From a virus, in the IMG/VR virus record IMGVR_UViG_3300007363_002055, positions 1-29,200 of that record: 29,200 nucleotides of DNA; one strand, given 5' to 3'. Position numbers and translations under genes: made by a program. The notes below the pieces were generated by a model that saw only the letters and a program-made list of their open reading frames with translations, was not told the DNA's origin and did not search any database. Below, piece by piece: positions 1 through 5,742 of the stretch (within the stretch, counting starts at the first letter, position 1; each line of letters begins with the position of its first letter).

Positions 1-1
1 T

Positions 2-358
2 GTCGGTAAGACTAATAGTGCTGTTGGTATTAATGATTACCTAGCATCACGAGAATTAATTAAACATACTCTATCTAATCTAAATTCTCTCAGGAAATCT
101 GTGCCACAATTAACACCAGAGGAATTGGAAAGTAAAATTCAATTCATCAAAAGTAGTGATACTACTTATAATAAAAATTCCGCAGTTCAAGTTAATCTGC
201 TAACTAAGGAAGATATTGACTTTCTAGAGGAAAAGTATAACTATCTGAAAGATGATCTAGTAACAGTTGAAGATGAACTATTGCGCCTGAATATGACTAA
301 TAATATCATTATTGATGATTATGATTATAATTATTTAAAAGAATTACATCTGGTATAG
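2..358 (+). CDS. Hypothetical phage protein, 5' end outside window
   Basis: The frame is open from the first bases of the window, so this is the C-terminal 118 residues of a longer gene. An in-frame GTG at 101 exists but has no ribosome binding site, and the frame reads straight through it, so I do not take it as the start. The visible part is charged and probably helical, rich in Glu, Lys, Leu and Asn, with a heptad-like stretch near the middle (LTKEDIDFLEEKYNYLKDDL) that could form a coiled coil. It ends in an acidic, Tyr-rich tail. I do not recognise the family. The stop codon lies inside a perfect 6-bp hairpin. Confidence 0.7.
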   Translation, partial: VGKTNSAVGINDYLASRELIKHTLSNLNSLRKSVPQLTPEELESKIQFIKSSDTTYNKNSAVQVNLLTKEDIDFLEEKYNYLKDDLVTVEDELLRLNMTNNIIIDDYDYNYLKELHLV

Positions 359-367
359 TTTCTATAC
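353..367 (+). other. Hairpin at the stop codon of the first gene
   Basis: GTATAG-ttt-CTATAC is a perfect 6-bp inverted repeat with a 3-nt loop, and it contains the TAG stop of the upstream gene. G-U pairs could extend it by two. No T-run follows, so it is not a standard intrinsic terminator. It may protect the 3' end of the mRNA or act as a weak pause. Confidence 0.4.
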
Positions 368-464
368 TGGTTGTGATACTACTATTATGATTATGATAGA
401 AGTATAATTTAAAAAACCAGGACAGGCATTTAGCCAAAAATATATCTTGATCTTTTCTTACTCC

Positions 465-483
465 ATTCTAATTATATTAGAAT
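465..483. other. Perfect 8-bp inverted repeat in the 359-623 gap
   Basis: ATTCTAAT-tat-ATTAGAAT is a perfect 8-bp inverted repeat with a 3-nt loop. It lies in the longest non-coding stretch of the plus-strand left arm. It could be an mRNA hairpin or a dimeric protein-binding site. No T-run follows on the plus strand. Confidence 0.4.
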
Positions 484-535
484 TTGTCAGTTGATGAAAA
501 GTTATGATTTTTTGTTGGTTGTTCTTTGTCAGTTG
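483..535 (+). repeat. Pair of 11-bp direct repeats TTTGTCAGTTG
   Basis: TTTGTCAGTTG occurs at 483-493 and again at 525-535, 42 bp apart start to start, which is about four helical turns. Both copies lie upstream of the candidate promoter at 547-575. The spacing would put both on the same face of the DNA, as for a regulator operator pair, but no protein can be named. Confidence 0.35.
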
Positions 536-546
536 TCTATTGTTTT

Positions 547-575
547 TTGTCCAAAATTATATTATATTGTATCAT
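547..575 (+). promoter_or_regulatory. Candidate sigma70-type promoter for the RlmN-like gene
   Basis: TTGTCC (547-552), a 17-nt spacer and TATCAT (570-575) match the -35 and -10 consensus at 4/6 and 5/6. It lies 48 nt before the RlmN-like start codon in a 265-nt gap. It would also serve the tRNA and following genes. The region is AT-rich, so chance matches are possible. Confidence 0.45.
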
Positions 576-623
576 AATAGTAGTAACTACCATTGTTTAA
601 TTTACATATAGAGGAATTATATT

Positions 624-1583
624 ATGCAAGTTTGGGATAACGTAAAACGTATTGATGATGAAGCTGAACGTGTAGCTAAATTTATTTTCACCAAGGATAA
701 TGCAGTAGCAGAGGCGGTATTATATCGCTATCCCACATATGAGGAACGAACGGTAATCTGTTGTTCTACTCAATCTGGTTGTCCTGTTGGTTGCCGTTTC
801 TGTGGTGCAGGTGACTATTTCGTTCGTTCCCTGACAACCGAAGAAATTGTTAATCAGGTATCATATCTATTAGATGAAACCGGCTGCAATCCAGCTTCAA
901 TTGGTCGTCTACAAATTATGTTTATGTCAATGGGTGAACCATTACTAAATCTTAAAAATCTAATTCCTGCATTACATATTTTATATAACATGTATCCTAA
1001 TGCAGCATTATTAATTTCTACATCGGCTCCATGCATTTCAGAGGATGCTCGGAAGTCTCTTATTGAAGTATCGAAGGAAATTCCAACAATTGGACTGCAA
1101 TTTTCAGTTCATGAATCCACAGATATTGAGCGGGATAAATTAATCCCATTCAAACAGAAATTGACATTAGATGAAATCGTAGATTTTGGAACAGAATGGT
1201 ATTGCCAAACAGGTAGGAAACCATTTTTTAACTATTGTGCTCACGATAAAAATTCATCCGATGTCAATGCAGATGAAATTTATTTTAACTTTAATCCATT
1301 CGTATTCAATGCAACTGTATCTGTTGTATGCGAACGTAATGATGGTATGGCTGCAAGTAACCAGCATCAGCGAGATTTAGCTGTTGACTTCGCCGCCAAA
1401 TTAGTAGAACGTGGCTATGATGTTCGTGTATTTGATCCCGCCGGCCAGGATACTATTGGTGGTGGTTGTGGACAACTGCATTATGTTCAACAGTGGTTTA
1501 AGGATAATCCACATAAAACTAAACATTCTATTGGATATGGCAAAGATGTTGTTCATGCACCAAGGGAATTGGAATTAGCATAA
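624..1583 (+). CDS. RlmN/Cfr-like radical SAM RNA methyltransferase
   Basis: Predicted radical-SAM enzyme of the RlmN/Cfr family, which methylates C2 or C8 of an adenine in 23S rRNA (A2503) and, for RlmN, A37 of some tRNAs. The CxxxCxxC iron-sulfur motif is Cys53/57/60 (GCPVGCRFC). A GEP SAM-binding motif is at 104-106 (MGEPLLNL). The second catalytic Cys is Cys282 in GCGQL, matching E. coli Cys355. Cys46 sits seven residues before the cluster, where E. coli Cys118 lies. At 319 residues it is shorter than bacterial RlmN (about 350-400). The loss is at the N-terminus, so much of the accessory RNA-binding domain is missing. The start has a good Shine-Dalgarno (GAGGAATT). A tRNA gene follows directly. 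The family call is strong; the RNA substrate is inference. Confidence 0.88.
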   Translation: MQVWDNVKRIDDEAERVAKFIFTKDNAVAEAVLYRYPTYEERTVICCSTQSGCPVGCRFCGAGDYFVRSLTTEEIVNQVSYLLDETGCNPASIGRLQIMFMSMGEPLLNLKNLIPALHILYNMYPNAALLISTSAPCISEDARKSLIEVSKEIPTIGLQFSVHESTDIERDKLIPFKQKLTLDEIVDFGTEWYCQTGRKPFFNYCAHDKNSSDVNADEIYFNFNPFVFNATVSVVCERNDGMAASNQHQRDLAVDFAAKLVERGYDVRVFDPAGQDTIGGGCGQLHYVQQWFKDNPHKTKHSIGYGKDVVHAPRELELA

Positions 1584-1601
1584 ACTATATACTATTATAA
1601 T

Positions 1602-1682
1602 GCGGTTATTTCGGCCGAAGGGTGGTCACTAGGCTTCCAACCTAGCCTTTAATTAGACGGAGTTCGATTCTCCATAACCGCT
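1602..1682 (+). tRNA. tRNA-Gly(UCC)
   Basis: A 7-bp acceptor stem (GCGGTTA with TAACCGC) closes the gene. The 5-bp anticodon stem CTAGG/CCTAG encloses CTTCCAA, giving anticodon UCC at 1636-1638, which reads GGA. The T loop is TTCGATT on GGAG/CTCC, and the discriminator base is U. The Gly identity elements known from E. coli are all present (G1-C72, C2-G71, G3-C70, C35, C36, U73). CCA is not encoded. Two features are odd: a 12-nt variable region (1646-1657) where 4-5 is usual, and a D stem (GGCC/GGTC) that starts four rather than two bases after the acceptor stem. Confidence 0.75.
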
Positions 1683-1722
1683 TATTTTCCTATTTCATAA
1701 AATTTGAATAAAGGGTGTTGCC

Positions 1723-1776
1723 ATGAGTTCACATATGAGTGTATACTTAATGTATGGCTTTATGATGAGAGGATAA
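1723..1776 (+). CDS. Possible 17-residue leader ORF
   Basis: ATG at 1723 opens a 17-codon frame (MSSHMSVYLMYGFMMRG) with an AAGGG seven bases upstream. It ends at TAA 1774-1776, one base before the ATG of the next gene. Its position suggests translational coupling or a leader. It is too short to judge by composition and may be chance. Confidence 0.25.
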   Translation: MSSHMSVYLMYGFMMRG

Positions 1777-1777
1777 A

Positions 1778-2257
1778 ATGAATATTTTTTATGTACATAG
1801 TGATCCATGGATTTCGGCTGTATCATTAGTCGATAAGCATATAATAAAAATGATTTTAGAGTCAGCCCAGATGTTATCAACATCCCATAGAGTTATTGAT
1901 AATGTAGATAATGATGTATTATATAAGGCTACTCATGTAAATCATCCATCTAATAAATGGATTCGTGAAAGTAAGTCTAATTATAATTGGTTATATAATC
2001 ATTTCTGTTATCTGGGAATGGAATATAAATTTCGGTATGGTAAAGTCCATAAATCTATTTCTAGGTTATCCGACGTTCTAAGATTTGCTCCTAAGAATTT
2101 AGAGGATGTAGGATTAACTAAAATGCCCTGCGCTATGCCCCAGGAATATATTATTTCCGATGATTCTATTGTCAATTATCGTAATTATTATAATCATGGC
2201 AAGAAGCATATTCATAAATGGACTAAACGTCCCCAACCGGAATGGATTTTAACATAA
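1778..2257 (+). CDS. Conserved phage protein of unknown function (DKHxxKMxLESAQ family)
   Basis: 159 residues, starting after a strong GAGGA ribosome binding site. I recognise the sequence pattern from aquatic T4-like phages, where homologues are annotated as hypothetical. The conserved blocks are an N-terminal NIFYVHSDP, then DKHIIKMILESAQMLSTSHR (residues 19-38), YKATHVNHPSNKWIRES, NYNWLYNHF, and a C-terminal NYRNYYNHGKKHIHKW followed by RPQPEW. The many conserved His, Asp, Trp and Arg residues suggest an enzyme or nucleic-acid-binding protein, but no catalytic motif can be assigned. It overlaps the next start by one base (TAATG). Confidence 0.75.
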   Translation: MNIFYVHSDPWISAVSLVDKHIIKMILESAQMLSTSHRVIDNVDNDVLYKATHVNHPSNKWIRESKSNYNWLYNHFCYLGMEYKFRYGKVHKSISRLSDVLRFAPKNLEDVGLTKMPCAMPQEYIISDDSIVNYRNYYNHGKKHIHKWTKRPQPEWILT

Positions 2258-2475
2258 TGTATTATATTAAGTTGAAGTTTAAAAGCACATTCGTATTATT
2301 TGAGGTAGAACGTAATATAACAAAATTTAAACGGCGATTAGCTAAATTCCAAGAGGGTAATGAACTAATCGAAAATGATATTATGAAATATGAATTATTT
2401 AGAAATTTTATCGTTGAGTCTCAGCAGGAATATATTCAATTAAGTTTCGAGACATATTGTAAGCTGATGGAGTGA
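2257..2475 (+). CDS. Small hypothetical protein
   Basis: 72 residues if the ATG at 2257 is used; it overlaps the previous stop as TAATG, a common re-initiation arrangement. An in-frame ATG at 2242 would add five residues but has no ribosome binding site. The protein begins with a beta-like YYIKLKFKSTFVLFEVE and continues as a charged, probably helical segment. I do not recognise a family. Confidence 0.6.
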   Translation: MYYIKLKFKSTFVLFEVERNITKFKRRLAKFQEGNELIENDIMKYELFRNFIVESQQEYIQLSFETYCKLME

Positions 2476-2509
2476 ATATATACATCTTTAAAACATAAGG
2501 ATTATTAAT

Positions 2510-2860
2510 ATGGTTCCTCCCGGCGGAAAGCATCTATTAGTTGATTATTGGGGCATTCTAGAAGATTTGCTAGATGATGAAGAACGAATTAAGCAAATAT
2601 TAATTGATGGTGCTATTCTGGGCGGTGCAACTATTCTATCATCACATATGCATCATTTTGGGGAGAATTATGGAGTTAGTGGGGTAATAGTGCTTGCAGA
2701 AAGTCATGTTTCATGGCATTCTTGGAAAGTGGAAAATTACTGTGCCATAGACATCTTCATGTGTGGTAATTGTGATCCTGAAAAAACAGAAGAATATTAT
2801 AGAGATACGTTTCAACCATTGCAGAGTAAAGTTAAAATGCACATTAGAGGGAATTTTTGA
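2510..2860 (+). CDS. speD: S-adenosylmethionine decarboxylase proenzyme (SpeD)
   Basis: Pyruvoyl-dependent S-adenosylmethionine decarboxylase, which makes decarboxylated AdoMet, the aminopropyl donor for spermidine synthesis. At 116 residues it has the short bacterial class 1B length. The self-cleavage site Glu64-Ser65 lies in LAESHVSWHSW; Ser65 would become the pyruvoyl group. His70 (processing) and Cys85 (catalytic, IDIFMCG) keep the spacing of the Thermotoga enzyme (Ser63, His68, Cys83). The N-terminal HLLVDYWGI and the glycine-rich YGVSGVIVLAES strand are typical. speD is a known auxiliary gene of T4-like cyanophages. The start follows AAGGA. The adjacent gene is a divergent paralogue. 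Confidence 0.93.
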   Translation: MVPPGGKHLLVDYWGILEDLLDDEERIKQILIDGAILGGATILSSHMHHFGENYGVSGVIVLAESHVSWHSWKVENYCAIDIFMCGNCDPEKTEEYYRDTFQPLQSKVKMHIRGNF

Positions 2861-2862
2861 TT

Positions 2863-3261
2863 ATGAGTGATAGTGATAATAAGTATTGGGGATATCATGG
2901 CATTTTCGATTGTTATAAAGGTGATATTTTATTAATTACATCACCAGAAAACATTAAGAATTTTATTGTTGATCTGGTGGAAACTATTGATATGGTTGCA
3001 TATGGTGAACCTATTATTGAGCATTTTGCAACACATGATCCTGAGAAGGCTGGATATTCATTGGTTCAATTGATTGAGACTTCCTCAATCACTGGCCATT
3101 TCGTGGATAAGACTGGTGAATTTTATATTGATGTATTCTCATGCAAGCCATATGATATTCAATTAGTTAGAAATTGTATTCAGGAATATTTCAATCCAGA
3201 ATCTATTAGTGCAATTACATTAAATAGACAGGCTAATTTTCTAGTTCAAGATAATTGGTAA
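2863..3261 (+). CDS. SpeD-like paralogue with altered cleavage site
   Basis: 132 residues, start taken at ATG 2863; a TTG at 2857 sits closer to the AGAGGGA site and is possible. The C-terminal half aligns with SpeD: ETSSITGH (72-79) against the SES-type site of SpeD, and FYIDVFSC (87-94) against AAIDIFMC. Ser74, His79 and Cys94 keep exactly the Ser-His-Cys spacing (5 and 15) of the gene just upstream. The residue before the cleavage Ser is Thr instead of Glu, and the residue after it is Ser instead of His. Such a protein could be a decarboxylase with a changed substrate, as described for some bacterial SpeD homologues acting on ornithine or arginine. It could also be a regulatory partner of the upstream SpeD, or inactive. 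The homology is clear by motif; activity is unknown. Confidence 0.7.
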   Translation: MSDSDNKYWGYHGIFDCYKGDILLITSPENIKNFIVDLVETIDMVAYGEPIIEHFATHDPEKAGYSLVQLIETSSITGHFVDKTGEFYIDVFSCKPYDIQLVRNCIQEYFNPESISAITLNRQANFLVQDNW

Positions 3262-3283
3262 TATTGGACTATATAAAATAGAA

Positions 3284-3300
3284 CCTTGATTTCAACAAGG
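3284..3300 (+). other. 5-bp hairpin upstream of the terminator
   Basis: CCTTG-atttcaa-CAAGG is a 5-bp inverted repeat with a 7-nt loop, 18 bases before the intrinsic terminator. A TATAAAATA stretch at 3272-3280 precedes it. Together they could form a short leader in front of the RlpA-like gene. The stem is weak. Confidence 0.3.
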
Positions 3301-3317
3301 CGTCATGTTAAACTATC

Positions 3318-3343
3318 AGGCGGGCGTTTGTCCCGCCTTTTTT
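3318..3343 (+). terminator. Strong intrinsic terminator
   Basis: AGGCGGG (3318-3324), loop CGTTTGT and CCCGCCT form a 7-bp GC-rich stem followed directly by TTTTTT (3338-3343). This is the clearest rho-independent terminator in the window. It ends the tRNA-SpeD transcript, yet lies only 7 nt before the Shine-Dalgarno (3351-3356) of a gene on the same strand. Confidence 0.92.
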
Positions 3344-3362
3344 ATTGATAAGGAGAAGTATT

Positions 3363-3764
3363 TTGAAAAAGTTTGGAGCAATTACTTTGCTCATTATGGG
3401 GATGTTAACATTCAATAATGAGCAAGTGTATGCTACATCAACTAATTCTGGTGATAGTAATAAGTTAAATATCGTAAAGACATATAATGCCAAAGTATCC
3501 TGGTATAAACATGGTAGAAAAACTGCCAATGGTGAAAAATTTAATCCCAACAATTTCACGGTAGCACATAAGGACCTACCATTCGGAACCCTGGTTAAAT
3601 TCACCCATCCTGCCACCGGGAAGACCATCATAGCCCGTGTAAATGATCGGGGACCCTATATCAAGGGTCGAGAGTTTGACGTGACTCTGGGCTGTGCTGT
3701 ATACCTTGGCATTAAGGATGTTGGGGTAACTAAAATGAAGGTTGAAATTCTGAAATCTCAATAA
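3363..3764 (+). CDS. Secreted RlpA-like double-psi beta-barrel protein (possible peptidoglycan lyase)
   Basis: 133 residues from a TTG start placed seven bases after AAGGAG. Residues 1-24 form a signal peptide (KK, hydrophobic core FGAITLLIMGMLTF, cleavage likely after VYA). Residues 41-130 match the RlpA double-psi beta-barrel: SWY, TANGEKF (Glu58), VAHKDLPFGT (His69) and ARVNDRGPY (Asp95). The equivalent acidic residues are needed for lytic transglycosylase activity in Pseudomonas RlpA. In a phage it may loosen cell-wall peptidoglycan at lysis, or act outside the inner membrane during infection. Positions 3601-3720 are 52% G+C by count (63/120), well above most neighbours, which suggests recent acquisition of the domain. 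It follows a strong terminator with little room for its own promoter. Confidence 0.85.
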   Translation: MKKFGAITLLIMGMLTFNNEQVYATSTNSGDSNKLNIVKTYNAKVSWYKHGRKTANGEKFNPNNFTVAHKDLPFGTLVKFTHPATGKTIIARVNDRGPYIKGREFDVTLGCAVYLGIKDVGVTKMKVEILKSQ

Positions 3765-3777
3765 TAGGAGATATATT

Positions 3778-4392
3778 ATGAGTGAAGTTTATACAAATGG
3801 GTTTAACGTCCATGACCATCTAAAGAATAATACATTAGAAGAATTGCAGGAAATTTCCACTAAGGATAGATTGAATTTTTCTGTGTGTCTTTTCAATCTG
3901 GACTATGATAACAATGTCGGAAATTGCGTTCGCACCGCTCATATTATGGGTGCAAAGAACGTTTATATTTTTGGTAAACATCGGTTTGATTCTAGGTCTA
4001 CTGTTGGATGTAAAAATTATACAAATATTATTCGTCACACAATTCCAATTGATTTATCTGAGAATGATCTAAGAAAAGAATTTAATAAGATGATGGTTAC
4101 TAATAAAATTGTTCCATTATTCATTGAAAAAACTGAGAATTCTATTTCCATTGACGAATTACCAAAATGGATGAATGATGATAATTTTGAATATTGGTAT
4201 CATTATTGGGATGGATCACCTAATTTTACTTTAGTGTTTGGAAATGAAAATAAAGGTATCCCTGATAGTATTGGTAATAATTGCCATAGATTTCATATTC
4301 CACAATTAGGTGTAATTCGGTCCCTAAATGTTGCATCTGCTGCGGCTATTGCAATGTATGAAATGAATAAATACTTTAGTCAACATCAATAA
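3778..4392 (+). CDS. SpoU/TrmH-family RNA 2'-O-methyltransferase
   Basis: 204 residues of the SPOUT superfamily, which binds SAM in a trefoil knot and methylates ribose 2'-OH in tRNA or rRNA. All three SpoU motifs are present: motif 1 NNVGNCVRTAHIMGA (45-59, Arg52), motif 2 LVFGNENKGIP (152-162, Glu157) and motif 3 IPQLGVIRSLNVASAAA (174-190, Asn184). The length fits a single-domain TrmH-like enzyme without the N-terminal RNA-binding domain of larger members. The start follows AGGAG. With the RlmN-like enzyme and the tRNA nearby, this suggests an RNA-modification theme in the left arm. The RNA target cannot be read from sequence. Confidence 0.88.
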   Translation: MSEVYTNGFNVHDHLKNNTLEELQEISTKDRLNFSVCLFNLDYDNNVGNCVRTAHIMGAKNVYIFGKHRFDSRSTVGCKNYTNIIRHTIPIDLSENDLRKEFNKMMVTNKIVPLFIEKTENSISIDELPKWMNDDNFEYWYHYWDGSPNFTLVFGNENKGIPDSIGNNCHRFHIPQLGVIRSLNVASAAAIAMYEMNKYFSQHQ

Positions 4393-4405
4393 TAAGGATT
4401 AAATA

Positions 4406-4645
4406 ATGCATATTTTAATTTACACTAAATCTGATTGTCCCTATTGCGTGAAGACCAAGCAATTTCTGCGAGATAAAAATTTAAATTATAATGAGAAAGT
4501 TATTGGTGTAGACATCACATCAGAAAAATTCACTAGAACAATTCAAGCTACTGTTCCAGCTATTTTTATTGATGATAATTTCATTGGTGGATATGATCAG
4601 TTAATGATGCTCAATACTGTGGCACCAGAAATATTAAATGGCTAA
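4406..4645 (+). CDS. grx: Glutaredoxin
   Basis: 79 residues, a minimal thioredoxin-fold glutaredoxin. The redox site is Cys11-Pro-Tyr-Cys14, the cis-proline is in TVPAIFID (Pro51), and the GSH-binding GGYD is at 61-64. It would reduce disulfides with glutathione, most likely regenerating the phage ribonucleotide reductase, which is encoded on the opposite strand to the right. The start follows AAGGA. The last eight bases overlap the next gene (ATGGCTAA). Confidence 0.92.
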   Translation: MHILIYTKSDCPYCVKTKQFLRDKNLNYNEKVIGVDITSEKFTRTIQATVPAIFIDDNFIGGYDQLMMLNTVAPEILNG

Positions 4646-4883
4646 TAAAATTATTGACTACTCTTTATTAAAGGGATATGCCTTAGCTATCTTCTATAAG
4701 AAAGATGGATCATATCGTAGAGTAGTTTGCACCACTAATTTAAAATTAATCCCAAGGGATAAATGGCCAAAAACCAATATCCCCTGGGATGATAATGTTA
4801 GAATTTTTGACTTAGATGAAAATAAATGGAAGTCTTTTAAGAAAATTAATTTTATTGGTTTAGTTGAATTACAGAAACGATAG
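4638..4883 (+). CDS. Small SH3-like beta-barrel protein (WYL_2/DUF2693-like)
   Basis: 81 residues, overlapping the glutaredoxin stop. The pattern (YRRVVCTTNLKLIPRDKWP, then VRIFDLDENKWKSFKKINF) resembles the small phage family annotated as WYL_2, Sm-like SH3 beta-barrel fold, found across T4-like phages. The family function is not established; nucleic-acid binding is a guess from the fold. It ends four bases from the convergent minus-strand gene, and no terminator hairpin is visible between them. Confidence 0.6.
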   Translation: MANKIIDYSLLKGYALAIFYKKDGSYRRVVCTTNLKLIPRDKWPKTNIPWDDNVRIFDLDENKWKSFKKINFIGLVELQKR

Positions 4884-4887
4884 GTTA

Positions 4888-5133
4888 TTATACTTTCTCG
4901 AAATGATATCCCCAGAATATTTTCATTAATATTCTTTTCCATCGGGCAATATCATATCTCACAGTATAGAAAAATTCCTCATCTTTACCTAAAGGATAAA
5001 TTTTCCATTTAATAGATTCTTGATCACGAGTAGTGTATAGTAATATATTTTTTGGTAAATCTAACTCATAAATATATTCCATACTCATATCAGTGATTTC
5101 ATTATTTGCACTATTTTTATTATTACTATTCAT
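4888..5133 (-). CDS. Small hypothetical protein
   Basis: 81 residues when started at ATG 5133, which lies about nine bases after AAAGG and overlaps the stop of the upstream gene by eight bases (ATGAATAG). A GTG at 5145 would add four residues. The protein has a polar Asn-rich N-terminus, then alternating hydrophobic and charged residues that suggest a small beta-rich domain. It is the last gene of the long minus-strand block. I do not recognise a family. Confidence 0.6.
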   Translation of the reverse strand: MNSNNKNSANNEITDMSMEYIYELDLPKNILLYTTRDQESIKWKIYPLGKDEEFFYTVRYDIARWKRILMKIFWGYHFEKV

Positions 5134-5569
5134 CACTATTATCACCTTTTTTCTTTTCGATTATATTAGATTTTACTATTCTACAGAAAATCCATTCATT
5201 ATAGTAATCTTCTTTCTCTAGGACTTTTCTAGAGAATTGTTCCCTGGCTTCATGATAGGTGGCCAGGGATTTTTTATGACATAAATGTAAAATTTGTCTA
5301 CTAAAATTCTCCTTACCATATTCCTTAACATCTGCTAATAAAGATTTGGACGATCCATAGTATTTCTTCCAATCACTTTCTTTTTTCACGGTCTTCTTTA
5401 ATTTTCTCGTTCCCTGCTTAACCCGAAGAATATTAACAAAGGTTTTCTTACCAATATACTTTTTATTGTTGATAGTATTAGTGATGATATAAACAAAACA
5501 TAGACTATTCTTTATATCATCACTCGTAAAATTTTTATTTTTATACGTCCAGGGATTATCATAGTCCAT
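5126..5569 (-). CDS. SegE-like GIY-YIG family putative endonuclease
   Basis: 147 residues. The GIY-YIG core is CFVYIITNTINNKKYIGKKTF (first strand VYI, second YIG), followed by the spaced block ESDWKKYYGSSKSLLADVKEYGKENF and ARE(Q)F. This pattern matches the phage family named after T4 SegE, found in T4-like phages as a free-standing gene. In T4, SegE is a homing endonuclease; many family members are untested. A catalytic Glu could be Glu110 in HEAREQF. It begins six bases after the zinc-ribbon gene and is translationally coupled to the gene downstream. Confidence 0.78.
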   Translation of the reverse strand: MDYDNPWTYKNKNFTSDDIKNSLCFVYIITNTINNKKYIGKKTFVNILRVKQGTRKLKKTVKKESDWKKYYGSSKSLLADVKEYGKENFSRQILHLCHKKSLATYHEAREQFSRKVLEKEDYYNEWIFCRIVKSNIIEKKKGDNSDE

Positions 5570-5575
5570 AATTAA

Positions 5576-5731
5576 TTATTCGTCTAAATCTTCATCTAAA
5601 TCTTCATCATAGAAATCTTCATCCAAATCCTCACCACAATATGGGCAATAATTTACCGAATCTCCATCATTCCCTTCTTCATTAAGAAGAACACTAAATT
5701 CGGCATAACAATGATTACATGTAATATTCAT
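5576..5731 (-). CDS. Small zinc-ribbon protein with acidic repeat tail
   Basis: 51 residues from ATG 5731, which follows AGGAG at good spacing. Two CxxC knuckles (Cys5-Asn-His-Cys8 and Cys29-Pro-Tyr-Cys32) would hold one zinc. From residue 34 to the end nearly every residue is Asp, Glu or Leu, built from near-repeats of DED(L/F), which makes the tail strongly acidic. Zinc ribbons with acidic tails can bind nucleic acid or polymerase subunits or mimic DNA, but no function can be assigned. It fits tightly between the glycosyltransferase and SegE-like genes in the same strand. Confidence 0.8.
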   Translation of the reverse strand: MNITCNHCYAEFSVLLNEEGNDGDSVNYCPYCGEDLDEDFYDEDLDEDLDE

Positions 5732-5742
5732 GACTTCTCCTA

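Noticed and set aside
4884-4887. Terminator between the convergent genes at 4883/4888
   Set aside because: I looked for a hairpin with a T-run on either strand around the junction and found none.
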